Notes: generated from the sequence alone by a model not told the origin. A DNA stretch of 64,000 bases from Alteromonas sp. C1M14 (GCF_018860965.1 NZ_JAHKQF010000002.1:186001-250000); one strand, 5' to 3'; counted from the stretch's first letter, positions 42,276 to 52,039 are shown. Program-made: numbers and translations.

Positions 42276-44853
42276 AAGCCAGACTTTTACTGACTTTCTC
42301 AAACACATCCTTACTTAAACCGTCATGATTTAACAAACGATTCAACTGGGTTTTCATCTGAATTTGATGACAAGGATCGTATTGTTGCCACTGGGTCAGT
42401 GGGGTGACAATGCGTGCCGCAACTTGGGGATTTTGCTTGTCTAATTCCATAAGATAATCGGCTACAAACTGATAACCGCTACCGTCTTGTTGATGGAAAC
42501 CCGATGCATTGTAGAATGCAAAACTACCAATAAGAGAACGTACTCTATTTGGATTTCCCATAGTAAATTGGGGGTGAGTTTTTAGCATGGTAATGTGGGC
42601 AAGAATATCATCACGTGAGGTCGTGGCGTGTAACGCAAACCATTTGTCTAAAACTAACGGATCATGTCGCCATTTCTGTTCGAACTGAGCCATGAGCTTT
42701 TCAAATAGTTCATCAGCTTTTACTTGGCCCGCTTTAAGCGCACCAAGAGTATCTGTCATGTTGTCGGCGTTGTTAAAGTGGTCCTCAATTAAGGCATTAC
42801 CGTCATCGGTTCGCGCCAAAAGTCCAAGAATAACGTTTTTACAACGACGGGCATTCACCTGTTGCTGGGTGTATTGGTAGTCTTCAACACCAATACCCTG
42901 CCAGATTTCAGTCAGCACGGGTGCCATTTGGGTAGCAAATTGTTGGGCAAAGGTGTTTCTTGCCGCAACCAGGCTTTGTACATGAATTGACGTTCGGCTT
43001 TGGCACAAGGTTTCAAAACTCGGAATTGACAAGCATTCGGCTAATAGCTCATGGTTGTCTTTTTCTTGCTCTAATACTTCGCTAAGCGATGACCAAACCT
43101 CTTGGGGAATGGCCGATTGTTGCTCCACTTGTTGAACACACCAGTCGTACAGAGATTGTATGGCATCCCAGCGATTAAAAGGGTCTTTGGCCCATGTAAA
43201 TACCCTGATCCATTCTGCCACAGATAGCGGGTTATCAACTTTCACCGGCGCTGAGAAATTCCCTAAGATCACCGGGATACTGGACTCAGGAACATCGACA
43301 AATGTCAGAGACACAGAAGGTTCGTCAACAATAACTAAACCGTCATTGATTCGCCCTTCTTGATCATGATAATGCTGGCCTTCGTTATCTACACACTCAA
43401 AGGCAACAGGAATGTAGAGGGCGTCTTTGGTGGCTTGATCGGCCGTAGGCGGCGTATGTTGCGACAAGGTAACGTGTAAGGTTCGTTGTTGTTTATCGTA
43501 AATTCGCTCAACACTGATAACCGGTGTACCAGATTGACTGTACCATTTTGAAAAATGTGTCAGATCTTTAGTGGTTGCCGTTTGCATCGCCGCGACGAAA
43601 TCGTCACAGGTAACCGCTTGACCGTCATGGCGTTTGAAGTACTCGTCCATGCCATTACGAAACCCATCTTCGCCTAACAAGGTGTGCATCATTCTAATAA
43701 CTTCCGCGCCCTTGTCGTACACCGTCACGGTATAGAAATTATTCATTTCTATAACTTCGTCCGGGCGGATTGGATGGCTCATGGCACTGGCGTCTTCAGC
43801 AAATTGGTGCTCGCGCATTACCCGAACATGCTTAATACGGTTGCTCAATGACGAGGTCATATCTGCGCTAAATTGCTGATCACGAAATACGGTTAACCCT
43901 TCTTTTAGGCTAAGTTGAAACCAGTCTCTGCAGGTCACACGGTTGCCTGTCCAGTTATGGAAATACTCGTGCGCAATAACCGATTCCACATTAAAGAAGT
44001 CTTCGTCCGTCGCAGAATTTTGATCTGCCAGAACAAACTTGCTATTGAAAACGTTTAGACCTTTATTTTCCATGGCCCCCATGTTGAAAAAGTCTACGGC
44101 AACGATCATGTAAATATCTAAATCATATTCAAGGCCAAAGGTGTCTTCATCCCATTTCATGGCGCGCTTAAGCGACGCCAAGGCAAAGCTACCCTGCTCT
44201 TTTTTGCCCTTATCCACATAGAGTTCCAATTTGACGTCTCGGCCACTCATTGTTTGGTAGCGATCTTCTAATAAGTCGAAGTCGCCAGCCACTAAGGCGA
44301 ATAGATAACAGGGCTTAGGATGGGGATCTTGCCACGTGACCCAGTGAGTGCCATCTTCGTTCTCACCGGCATTGACAGGATTACCATTTGATAACAGTGT
44401 CGGATACTTCTGTTTATCCCCTTGTACGGTGACTTCATAAGTAGCCAGTACATCTGGTCTATCCAGAAAATAGGTGATTCGGCGAAAGCCTTCGGCTTCA
44501 CATTGGGTACAAAACACGCCGTTAGATAAGTACAGCCCTTCTAAAGCATGATTATTATTCGGATCGATATGGGTTTCAATTTCCAGTTCGAACGCGTCAG
44601 GAACATTCTGGATCACAAGCCCCCCTTGCGTTTCAACATAATCATGGTGCGCGGCACCATCTATGCTGACACCCAATAATGACAGTTGTTCACCATCAAG
44701 GGTAAGGGGAAGTTCGTGGTCACCCATTCGGGTGACCGTTGTTTTACAAGTAACACGAGTCTGTGTGGGATGGAGGCACACGTGCATACCTACGTGCGTA
44801 ATGGTGAAAGCCGGCGCCTGATAGTCTAGCCGACGTTTAATATTTACACTCAT
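42253..44853 (-). CDS. pepN: Aminopeptidase N (M1 family)
   Basis: A cytoplasmic zinc metallopeptidase of 866 residues. The substrate-anchoring motif is GAMENKGLN. The zinc site is VIAHEYFHNWTGNRVTCRDWFQLSLKEGLTVFRDQQF, an HExxH with the second Glu 18 residues on. The N-terminal beta domain and the C-terminal superhelical domain specific to bacterial PepN are both present; the length is close to E. coli PepN (870). AAAGGGG stands 6 bases before the ATG. It lies between the NhaC antiporter and DUF2835 genes in a leftward operon. Confidence 0.95.
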   Translation of the reverse strand: MSVNIKRRLDYQAPAFTITHVGMHVCLHPTQTRVTCKTTVTRMGDHELPLTLDGEQLSLLGVSIDGAAHHDYVETQGGLVIQNVPDAFELEIETHIDPNNNHALEGLYLSNGVFCTQCEAEGFRRITYFLDRPDVLATYEVTVQGDKQKYPTLLSNGNPVNAGENEDGTHWVTWQDPHPKPCYLFALVAGDFDLLEDRYQTMSGRDVKLELYVDKGKKEQGSFALASLKRAMKWDEDTFGLEYDLDIYMIVAVDFFNMGAMENKGLNVFNSKFVLADQNSATDEDFFNVESVIAHEYFHNWTGNRVTCRDWFQLSLKEGLTVFRDQQFSADMTSSLSNRIKHVRVMREHQFAEDASAMSHPIRPDEVIEMNNFYTVTVYDKGAEVIRMMHTLLGEDGFRNGMDEYFKRHDGQAVTCDDFVAAMQTATTKDLTHFSKWYSQSGTPVISVERIYDKQQRTLHVTLSQHTPPTADQATKDALYIPVAFECVDNEGQHYHDQEGRINDGLVIVDEPSVSLTFVDVPESSIPVILGNFSAPVKVDNPLSVAEWIRVFTWAKDPFNRWDAIQSLYDWCVQQVEQQSAIPQEVWSSLSEVLEQEKDNHELLAECLSIPSFETLCQSRTSIHVQSLVAARNTFAQQFATQMAPVLTEIWQGIGVEDYQYTQQQVNARRCKNVILGLLARTDDGNALIEDHFNNADNMTDTLGALKAGQVKADELFEKLMAQFEQKWRHDPLVLDKWFALHATTSRDDILAHITMLKTHPQFTMGNPNRVRSLIGSFAFYNASGFHQQDGSGYQFVADYLMELDKQNPQVAARIVTPLTQWQQYDPCHQIQMKTQLNRLLNHDGLSKDVFEKVSKSLAYENCETH

Positions 44854-44875
44854 GAGTACCCCTTTAAATTAAAAA

Positions 44876-46351
44876 CTAGGTGCGTTCTTCCTCATCCTCA
44901 GCCACTGGAAACGGTGGTTCCAAGCGAAGAATTTTAATACCAAGATACGCATAGATAACAGCGAGGATAGGATTGATCACATTGAAGAAAGTATAGAATA
45001 TATACTCAAATGGATGCACCATCAGTACACCTTGCATATACGCGCCACAGGTATTCCAAGGAATTAATGGTGAAGTTAATGTGCCGCCATCCTCTAGACT
45101 GCGGGAAAGGTTGAGCTGATTAAGGCCCCGCTTTTCAAATTCTTTTTTATACATGCGACCAGGCATCACAATGGACATATATTGGTCTGCGGTCACCAGG
45201 TTTGTACCGATACAGGTTAAAATGGTGCGGCTTATCATATCTCCTGCCGAACGGGCCCCATGCAAAATCGTACTCACTGCACGTTTAAGCAAACCAACGC
45301 GCTCTAAAACGGCACCAAATGACATAGCGCAAATAATTAACCAGATGGTATTTAACATAGAAGACATGCCGCCACGACTTAATAGCGCGTTGAGGTTTTC
45401 GTCAGGGGTGGAAAAGCTAACGCCATTGAATAAGGCGGTCCATACCACTTTCAAGGTACCGACGGCGTGAGAATCCCCATCCGCAGCTAACGATGAAACA
45501 ACGTCGCCTTGAAACAACACGGCCCATAGCCCACCTAACAGTGCACCGATAGAAACGGCGGGAAATGCCGGCATTTTGCGTACCGCTAAGGTAAGTAATA
45601 CCACCAGTGGAATTAATAAGTGCCAGCCCAAATGGAACGAATTGCCAAGCAATTGCTGCATTTGTTCAATGCGCTCTACCGACGCGGTTTTTACTTCACT
45701 AAAACCAATTACCATAAAAAGAATCAGGGCGATAACGAAGCTCGGGATCGTGGTCCAAAGCATATAACGGATATGGTCAAATAAATCCGTTCCAGCGACG
45801 GCGGGAGCAAGGTTCGTTGTCTCAGATAATGGCGAAATTTTATCGCCAAAATAGGCCCCTGAGACCACAGCGCCGGCGGTGACTGCCGCTGACATATCCA
45901 TTCCCGTTGCCACACCCATCAGCGCGACACCCACCGTTGCTGCTGTTGTCCATGAACTGCCGATACTCATAGCGACCACGGCACAGATCAAACAACTGGC
46001 AGCGTAAAAAAACGACGGATTAAGTAGCTCTAAACCATAATAAATAAGCGTAGGGACAGTACCGGATAACATCCATGTACCAATTAATGAGCCCACAGCA
46101 AGCAGTATCAAACACGCCCCCAATGACATGGAGATCCCTTTGACGATACCACTTTCGATGTCTTTCCAGCGGTGGCCGTTCTTCATGCCAATTATTGCCG
46201 CTAGACCAGTGCCCAGTAGCAATGCGATTTGATTAGGACCGAAGGAGGAATCATCGGAAAAAAGGTAAACTGCCCCCCCCATCATTATTACCAAGGCGAC
46301 AATGGGAATAAGGGCATCAAGTAACGACGGGTCTTTTATTGTTTTATTCAT
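44876..46351 (-). CDS. nhaC: NhaC-family Na+/H+ antiporter
   Basis: An inner-membrane protein of 491 residues with about 11-12 membrane segments. Family blocks include SIGSSWTTAATVGVALMGVA, SGAYFGDKISPLSETTNLAPAVAGTDLF, FPAVSIGALLGGLWAVLFQGD and TVTADQYMS-like NLVTADQYMSIVMPGRMYK. The GDKISPLS and TSPLIPWNTCGAYM stretches are hallmarks of NhaC. It exchanges cytoplasmic Na+ for H+; substrates such as malate-Na exchange in the wider family are possible. It is 13 bases after a sodium-symporter gene, which suggests linked sodium circulation. Confidence 0.9.
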   Translation of the reverse strand: MNKTIKDPSLLDALIPIVALVIMMGGAVYLFSDDSSFGPNQIALLLGTGLAAIIGMKNGHRWKDIESGIVKGISMSLGACLILLAVGSLIGTWMLSGTVPTLIYYGLELLNPSFFYAASCLICAVVAMSIGSSWTTAATVGVALMGVATGMDMSAAVTAGAVVSGAYFGDKISPLSETTNLAPAVAGTDLFDHIRYMLWTTIPSFVIALILFMVIGFSEVKTASVERIEQMQQLLGNSFHLGWHLLIPLVVLLTLAVRKMPAFPAVSIGALLGGLWAVLFQGDVVSSLAADGDSHAVGTLKVVWTALFNGVSFSTPDENLNALLSRGGMSSMLNTIWLIICAMSFGAVLERVGLLKRAVSTILHGARSAGDMISRTILTCIGTNLVTADQYMSIVMPGRMYKKEFEKRGLNQLNLSRSLEDGGTLTSPLIPWNTCGAYMQGVLMVHPFEYIFYTFFNVINPILAVIYAYLGIKILRLEPPFPVAEDEEERT

Positions 46352-46364
46352 TTTATTTTGACTC

Positions 46365-47699
46365 TTATATTACAGACCGGATAAACATTAAGAGGATAAC
46401 CACCGGACAAACAAATCGCACATACCAAGGCCAAATTTTCCAAAATAGGCTGTTCTCGGCATGCTCGTAACCTTGCTTAATTTCGGCCAGTATCACATCT
46501 CGTCGCCATACCCAACCAGCAAACAAACACAGGGCTAGCCCCAGTAAAGGTTGACTGTATTGCGTGGTTGCGGCAATCACTAGACCAAATAAGCTATCGA
46601 AGTTGAAAATGATGATACTACTGCACACAAAAATAATCGCGGTCATGATCCACACAGCACGAGAACGTTTTTGCTGCTGATTTTCAACCAAATAAGCCAC
46701 GGGAACTTCTAACATAGAAATCGATGAGGTAACGGCGGCAATCGCCATTAAAGCAAAAAATGCAAATGCCACCACAATACCGACAGGACCAATGGAGTTA
46801 AATAGAGCGGGTAACACGTTGAATATCAGTTGGTCGCCTTCGATTAACGCGCCATCTGCGGTGAAAATTTCGACCCCATTGTGGAGAGCCACATACATGG
46901 CAGGAATAATCAGCATGCCAGCAATAATGGCAACACCAATGTCAACTAACGCCACTGACGCCCCGATAGATGGAAGGTTTTCTTGTTTTGACAGGTATGA
47001 CCCATAAACCAACATGGTCCCTACCCCCAATGACATGGAGAAAAAAGCCTGCCCCATTGCACTAATGAGCAAGTCAGGGTCCCAAATACGGCTAAAATCG
47101 GGTAACAGATAAGCTTTCCAGCCATCACTGGCACCAGGTTGGAAGCTTACATAGATAATCAGTGCCACAATAATAATGACCAAAGTGGGCATAAGACGTA
47201 CTGACCATTTTTCTATGCCGGACTTTACTCCCCCTAACACAATACAGGCAGTCAGTACCATAAATAGTGCGCAAAACAGTAGATTACGGCCATCGGAAAA
47301 GCCTAGCAGCCAACTCGATGCGCCATCCACTTGTATTATTTGCATCAAGGCATCAGTGAAATAGGCCAGCATCCATCCGCCAACAATGGCGTAGAAAGCA
47401 AGTATGAGGGAGACGGTAATACAGCCCCATAGCCCGGTGAGGGTACCAATGCTGCTGCCAGAAATTTTAGTTAGCGCTTCCACCATATTTGATCGATTAG
47501 AACGACCAATAATTAACTCAGCCATCAGAACTGGATAAGCAAGTAAAAACGCAAGAATAAGATAGACCAATACAAACGCTGCGCCGCCGTTAGTGGCAAC
47601 TTGGGTGGGGAAGCCCCAAATATTCCCCAATCCTACAGCAGAGCCGGCTGCGGCAAGTATAAAACCTATCCGTGAAGAAAACTCTCCTCGCATTGCCAT
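46365..47699 (-). CDS. Neurotransmitter:sodium symporter (NSS/SNF) family transporter
   Basis: An inner-membrane Na+-coupled amino-acid or amine transporter of 444 residues with 11-12 membrane segments and the LeuT fold. The TM1 signature SRIGFILAAAGSAVGLGNIWGFP, with the unwound GSAVGLGNIW sodium/substrate region, is clear. GQAFFSMSLGVGTMLVYGSYL forms TM6 and the following loop, and SSISMLEVPVAYL is the TM8 sodium-site region. It heads the operon with nhaC, pepN and DUF2835. An amino-acid importer next to an aminopeptidase and a Na+ exporter is a sensible grouping. The substrate is not known. Confidence 0.9.
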   Translation of the reverse strand: MAMRGEFSSRIGFILAAAGSAVGLGNIWGFPTQVATNGGAAFVLVYLILAFLLAYPVLMAELIIGRSNRSNMVEALTKISGSSIGTLTGLWGCITVSLILAFYAIVGGWMLAYFTDALMQIIQVDGASSWLLGFSDGRNLLFCALFMVLTACIVLGGVKSGIEKWSVRLMPTLVIIIVALIIYVSFQPGASDGWKAYLLPDFSRIWDPDLLISAMGQAFFSMSLGVGTMLVYGSYLSKQENLPSIGASVALVDIGVAIIAGMLIIPAMYVALHNGVEIFTADGALIEGDQLIFNVLPALFNSIGPVGIVVAFAFFALMAIAAVTSSISMLEVPVAYLVENQQQKRSRAVWIMTAIIFVCSSIIIFNFDSLFGLVIAATTQYSQPLLGLALCLFAGWVWRRDVILAEIKQGYEHAENSLFWKIWPWYVRFVCPVVILLMFIRSVI

Positions 47700-47743
47700 G
47701 AAGGTCGTCCTTTTATTATTGTTTTATTATGTTACTGCACCAT

Positions 47744-47774
47744 AAAAAAAGGGCTGGCTATTGGCACCAGCCCT
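47744..47774 (-). terminator. Terminator of the proQ-prc operon
   Basis: GGGCTGG (47751-47757) pairs with CCAGCCC (47767-47773), and the minus strand continues with seven T. It follows the prc stop. Confidence 0.88.
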
Positions 47775-47786
47775 GTAATTTAGGTG

Positions 47787-49826
47787 TTATTGATGGTGAA
47801 TGGCGTACTTTCCAGTATCTAGCATATCAAAGGTAATATTCGCAGCTTCATCAAGAAACGGATCTAACTCTTCAAGCTCTTCGGGTAAATCATCCAATGA
47901 TTCTACAGGCTCTTTGCCCATACGAACCAAGCGTTCATTAGCCCGCTTTAACTCTTCGTCTAACGCCTCTTCTTTCTTGGCTTCCCGTTCGGATTTCACT
48001 AACGAAATATATTTTTTATCTTTGTTTTTGCGATACTCCTGAATATCTTCTGCCAGATATTTAAACTCAGGATCTTTAAGTACACGGGCATTATGTTTGG
48101 CCGCTAAAATATCTAACGCTCCTTGGCTGTCACCAAAGGTCGTGTAGTTAGCCCGGTTAATGCTATCCCACGGAAGGGCATTTTCTTCTTGGCTTTCACC
48201 CCAGTCAGCCGGATCGATAGGTGATGGATACAGAATATCTGGCACTACGCCTTTATGTTGAGTACTGCCACCGTCGATACGGTAAAACTTAGCAATGGTA
48301 AACTGTACACTGCCTAACGGGTTATCATACAAATCATAAATGCGCCCTAACCCTCTGTGCTGTTGCACCGTGCCTTTACCAAAGGTTTGTTCACCGACAA
48401 TGAGCGCCCGATGATAATCCTGCATAGCAGCGGCAAAGATTTCCGATGCCGAAGCACTGTAGCGATCCACCAATACCGTAAGCGGGCCATCATAGGTTAC
48501 CACACCGTCGGTATCACGATTCACACTGACTTTGCCTTCACCGTAACGAATTTGTACCACAGGGCCTTTTTCGATAAAGAGACCAGTAAGTAATGTGGCT
48601 TCTGTTAACGAGCCGCCTCCGTTACCCCGTAGATCCACGATCACCCCTTTCACATCTTGGGCTTTCAGTGCATCTAACTCTTTTTTCACGTCTGCATGCA
48701 GGTTGTTATAAAAACTTGGAATCGTGATGACACCTAACTTTTCACCTGCGTAATTACCACTTTTCGGCTCGTACACTTCGGATTTAGCGGCTCTATCTTC
48801 CAATTTAATTTTATCGCGGGTCAAGCTAACAACGGACATGGCTTTACTTTCCGTTGCGCCTTTTTGAATTTGCAGTCTAACGGTGCTGCCTTTCGGTCCT
48901 TTAATTAAGTCGACGACTTCATCAAGGCGCCAACCAACCACATCAACAAATTCATCGTCGTCTTGGGCCACACCAATAATTTTATCTTCTGGCTTTAACG
49001 CATTGGATTTGTCTGCGGGACCACCGGGAACCACGCTTTTGATTACAGTAAAATCATCTTCGCTTTGTAATACCGCCCCAATGCCTTCGAATGACAAATT
49101 CATTTCCATTTGGAAACGATCGGCATTACGGGGAGACAAGTAACTGGTATGGGCTTCTACGCTACGTGCAAAAGAATTCATGACGGTTTGAAAAACATCT
49201 TCACTTTCTGCTTGGTTTAGACGTTTGATAGCACGGGTATAACGCTTAGTCAGAAGTTCTTTGGCTTCATCCCAAGTTTTGTCCGCTAAGATAAGATTTA
49301 GCGCATCATATTTAACGCGCTGACGCCATAGTTCATCAAGCTCATCTTCTGACGCTGGCCATTCAGCGTCTTCACGATCATAGTAAAATTTATCGTCTTC
49401 TTTTTCGAAATTAAAAGGCTCATCTAGCAAACTCAAAGCATACTCGTAACGCTCGGCGCGGCGTTTCGCGCTAAGGTTGTACATATCGTATGCGATGGAT
49501 AGATTGCCTCGGGCAAGGGCTTCGTCAAAGCTGTCTTTATACGCTTCAAAACCTGCGATATCAGATTTTAAAAAGATTTGTTTACTGCTGTCTAAGGACC
49601 GTAAAAAACGATCATAAATTTTCTCAGACAAGGCATCATCCAACGCGATTTCCTTGTAGTGAGCTCGGGTAAAGAGCGCACTGACCCGTTTTGCAGCCAC
49701 ACTATGTTGGGTTTCTTGCTGTAGAACAGGAAGATCTTCAACATCTTCAGTGGCTGTGATTGCACCCGCGCCAATACTGACTGACAAAAAAGCACTGGCA
49801 ATGGAAATGCGAAGGATTTCTTTCAT
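47787..49826 (-). CDS. prc: Tail-specific (C-terminal processing) protease Prc
   Basis: A periplasmic serine protease of 679 residues, near E. coli Prc (682). It has a signal peptide, N-terminal helical domain, PDZ domain (about 240-330: FEGIGAVLQSEDDFTVIKSVVPGGPADKSNALKPEDKIIGV) and S41 peptidase domain. The Ser is in RYSASASEIFAAAM and the Lys in GEQTFGKGTVQQ. The long C-terminal region is helical and charged. It degrades SsrA-tagged and other proteins in the periplasm and processes C-termini. It is the last gene of the operon, one base after proQ, as in E. coli synteny. Confidence 0.95.
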   Translation of the reverse strand: MKEILRISIASAFLSVSIGAGAITATEDVEDLPVLQQETQHSVAAKRVSALFTRAHYKEIALDDALSEKIYDRFLRSLDSSKQIFLKSDIAGFEAYKDSFDEALARGNLSIAYDMYNLSAKRRAERYEYALSLLDEPFNFEKEDDKFYYDREDAEWPASEDELDELWRQRVKYDALNLILADKTWDEAKELLTKRYTRAIKRLNQAESEDVFQTVMNSFARSVEAHTSYLSPRNADRFQMEMNLSFEGIGAVLQSEDDFTVIKSVVPGGPADKSNALKPEDKIIGVAQDDDEFVDVVGWRLDEVVDLIKGPKGSTVRLQIQKGATESKAMSVVSLTRDKIKLEDRAAKSEVYEPKSGNYAGEKLGVITIPSFYNNLHADVKKELDALKAQDVKGVIVDLRGNGGGSLTEATLLTGLFIEKGPVVQIRYGEGKVSVNRDTDGVVTYDGPLTVLVDRYSASASEIFAAAMQDYHRALIVGEQTFGKGTVQQHRGLGRIYDLYDNPLGSVQFTIAKFYRIDGGSTQHKGVVPDILYPSPIDPADWGESQEENALPWDSINRANYTTFGDSQGALDILAAKHNARVLKDPEFKYLAEDIQEYRKNKDKKYISLVKSEREAKKEEALDEELKRANERLVRMGKEPVESLDDLPEELEELDPFLDEAANITFDMLDTGKYAIHHQ

Positions 49827-49827
49827 A

Positions 49828-50487
49828 TTACGACCTCTTGGAATTCGCCAAACGTAAAGCGTCTGCGCTGACTTTTACCACCATACCTGAGTCTAACTGA
49901 ACATGAATGCCATCTTTGGAAACATCAGTGATCACTGCATGCATTGGCGCTTTGCCCAGTTTAACGGTAACAGCTGTGCCTTCCTGAATGTCAGATTCAG
50001 TCAGTTTCGCAGGAGGTGTCTTTATTGGTCTATCGGATTTAGGTTTAGTTCCCTTTTTCCCTCGCTGAGGTGGCAAATTTCCACCTTCAGTACGGGGTTT
50101 CTTCGGCGCAGGGCGTTTGTCTCCCTGTGCTTTTTGTTTTGCTTTGCGTTTCTCGGCGGCTTTGGCTTTACTTTCGTCCAGTTGCAGCTTGGCGTGATCT
50201 GCGTGCTCTTTTTCGATTTGTGCATCTTGATTACCATCAAGATCCACCCGATAAGCCCCTTCTTTGATACTGTGAAGGTAACGCCAACTGTTTGTGTAAT
50301 GACGTAAGGTAGAACGTAATAACGTTTTACTAATACGTTCATCGTTTTCCAGTCGGGCTGCTAAGTCCTGAAAAATACCTATTTTCAGTGGACGGGCTTC
50401 GCCTTCTGTAGAAAAACAGTTGGGGAACGATTCAGCCAAAAAGGCGATAACATCTTTGCTGTTTGAAAACTTCTCTGGTGATTCCAT
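49828..50487 (-). CDS. proQ: RNA chaperone ProQ
   Basis: A protein of 219 residues. It has a FinO/ProQ RNA-binding domain (about 5-120: SKDVIAFLAESFPNCFSTEGEARPLKIGIFQDLAARL, LRHYTNSWRYLHSIKEGAYRVDLDG), a Lys-rich, Pro-rich disordered linker, and a C-terminal Tudor-like domain (GTAVTVKLGKAPMHAVITDVSKDGIHVQLDSGMVVKV). It binds sRNAs and mRNA 3' ends. The longest frame starts with TTG at 50490; the ATG at 50485-50487 is taken. The gene order msrC, (hypothetical), proQ, prc is conserved in gammaproteobacteria apart from the extra gene. Confidence 0.95.
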   Translation of the reverse strand: MESPEKFSNSKDVIAFLAESFPNCFSTEGEARPLKIGIFQDLAARLENDERISKTLLRSTLRHYTNSWRYLHSIKEGAYRVDLDGNQDAQIEKEHADHAKLQLDESKAKAAEKRKAKQKAQGDKRPAPKKPRTEGGNLPPQRGKKGTKPKSDRPIKTPPAKLTESDIQEGTAVTVKLGKAPMHAVITDVSKDGIHVQLDSGMVVKVSADALRLANSKRS

Positions 50488-50504
50488 CAATTCTTTACGT
50501 GCAG

Positions 50505-50795
50505 TTAATAGTAGTCGTCATTGTCCGCATCATCCCAAGTTGCCAGCGTGTGGTCAACCCAATCGAGTAATTCATCGTCCTCAATGTCCAATAAATTTCC
50601 ACTTTGATGCCATGTTTCCCAAGTATAGTGCAATAAACGTTCAAGCCAATGGGTTTCTGCGTCCTCTTCTGCACGGTCATAAATACAGTGCAGTATAAAA
50701 TTTAATCGTTCCGCAGCCTCATCAGGCTCTTCATATTTATCTTCCATATCCTCCGGTGTGGCCAATACCACATGAATATCCACATTGTCTTTCAT
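50505..50795 (-). CDS. Small acidic hypothetical protein
   Basis: A protein of 96 residues, strongly acidic and Trp-rich (DIEDDELLDWVDHTLATWDDADNDDYY). A helical middle part reads AAERLNFILHCIYDRAEEDAETHWLERLLHYTWETW. There is no signal peptide or membrane segment. I do not recognise a named family. It is certainly expressed with its neighbours: its ATG overlaps the msrC stop by 4 bases (50792-50795), and proQ starts 17 bases downstream. The context suggests an accessory to msrC or proQ, but nothing more can be said. Confidence 0.75.
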   Translation of the reverse strand: MKDNVDIHVVLATPEDMEDKYEEPDEAAERLNFILHCIYDRAEEDAETHWLERLLHYTWETWHQSGNLLDIEDDELLDWVDHTLATWDDADNDDYY

Positions 50796-51247
50796 GATAA
50801 TGCTTCAATTAAAGTCGCGGCCAAAGATTCAACCCCTTGCTTGTCGCTATCGTTAAAACGATTTTTAAGGGGACTGTCGATATCCAGAACGCCAAGGAGT
50901 TTGTCGTTAACAATAAGTGGAACGACAATTTCCGAATTAGACGCGGCATCACATGCGATATGCCCGGCAAATTCATGAACATCAGCCACCATCATCGTCT
51001 GGCGTTCACTTGCCGCGGTACCACATACTCCTCGGCCCATTGGAATACGAATGCAAGCAGGCTGTCCCTGAAATGGCCCAAGAACCAGTTGCTCTTCTTT
51101 GTAGAGGTAAAAGCCCGCCCAGTTAATATTTTCCATATTGTTAAATATCAAGGCACTTAAATTCGCCATATTGGCAATAATATCTTTTTCACCTTGCATC
51201 AGGCTTTTTGCTTGCGCCACTAGGCGGGTATATTCATTACTGTTCAA
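50792..51247 (-). CDS. msrC: Free methionine-(R)-sulfoxide reductase MsrC (GAF domain)
   Basis: A single-GAF-domain enzyme of 151 residues that reduces free L-methionine-(R)-sulfoxide. The redox Cys trio is present: Cys65 (PACIRIP), Cys75 (GRGVCGTAA) and Cys99 (HIACDAASNSEIVVPL). INWAGFYLYKEEQLVLGPFQG and LLGVLDIDSP are conserved. The start is TTG, supported by GAGG 5 bases upstream and by the E. coli N-terminus aligning at full length. It lies between the SIMPL gene (19 bases upstream) and the acidic protein in the proQ-prc operon. Confidence 0.92.
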   Translation of the reverse strand: MNSNEYTRLVAQAKSLMQGEKDIIANMANLSALIFNNMENINWAGFYLYKEEQLVLGPFQGQPACIRIPMGRGVCGTAASERQTMMVADVHEFAGHIACDAASNSEIVVPLIVNDKLLGVLDIDSPLKNRFNDSDKQGVESLAATLIEALS

Positions 51248-51266
51248 TTTTGCCTCAGTCTTATCA

Positions 51267-51965
51267 TTACTCTATGGTAAAGCGTACATTTACGTGGGCT
51301 TCAACCTGTTGTTCTCCGGGCAACGCAGTAGAAAAACTGTCGGCTTTAACGGCCATTTCTCTGTGCATCATCGGCATGGGGTAACTGCTGCCTCCCACTG
51401 AAACGTTAACCACCTTTCCAACCTTAACATTTAGTTCGCTGGCTAACAGTTCGGCTCGTAATTTTGCGTCTTTTACTGCATTTATCAAGGCTTTTTTATA
51501 TGCCTCATCTTGTTCACTTGCCACAAATTGAAAACCTTGAATACCGTCAACTCCCCGAGCTAACGCGCCATCAATTATCTTGTCATAATTGTCGATATTA
51601 TGGTCGGTTATTTTGATGCTTCTACTAAGCATAAAACCCGCTTGTTTACGTCCTTCTGGCGTCGATTCATAGTAAGGGCTCAGGTTCACCTGCATAGATT
51701 GAATGTGCTTTTCTTCAATACCATTTTTAAGTAAGAAGGCCAGCACGCTTTGCATTTGCGATTGCATGTTCCCATTCAGTTTCGCGACTGTGGCCCCCTT
51801 CTCTTCCATTACCAACGTTAATCTATAAGCATCGGGGACGACGCTAACCACCCCTTTACCCGATACATCAATAGCCGATGTGTCTGTTTGGGCGAAACTT
51901 GGCGCTGCCATCATGAGCGCTAATAGACCTGTCATCGTTATTAGGTGCTTCACTCGCATATTCAT
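51267..51965 (-). CDS. SIMPL-domain (DUF541) periplasmic protein
   Basis: A protein of 232 residues with signal peptide MNMRVKHLITMTGLLALMMAAPSFA. A DUF541/SIMPL domain follows: IDVSGKGVVSVVPDAYRLTLVMEEKG at the start, the helix MQSQMQSVLAFLLKNGIEEKHIQS, the strand SRSIKITDHNIDNYDKIIDGALARGV, KDAKLRAELLASELNVKVGKVVNVS, and a final strand ending VNVRFTIE. Homologues include YggE-like proteins linked to oxidative-stress protection and BP26 of Brucella, which forms ring-shaped oligomers. It may be the first gene of the operon leading to prc. Confidence 0.88.
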   Translation of the reverse strand: MNMRVKHLITMTGLLALMMAAPSFAQTDTSAIDVSGKGVVSVVPDAYRLTLVMEEKGATVAKLNGNMQSQMQSVLAFLLKNGIEEKHIQSMQVNLSPYYESTPEGRKQAGFMLSRSIKITDHNIDNYDKIIDGALARGVDGIQGFQFVASEQDEAYKKALINAVKDAKLRAELLASELNVKVGKVVNVSVGGSSYPMPMMHREMAVKADSFSTALPGEQQVEAHVNVRFTIE

Positions 51966-52039
51966 TTTCCTTATGTCTTGGTTCAGGTACTAAATTATGC
52001 GGTTATTCGCTGAACAACAGATGAATTACCGCTGAATAG

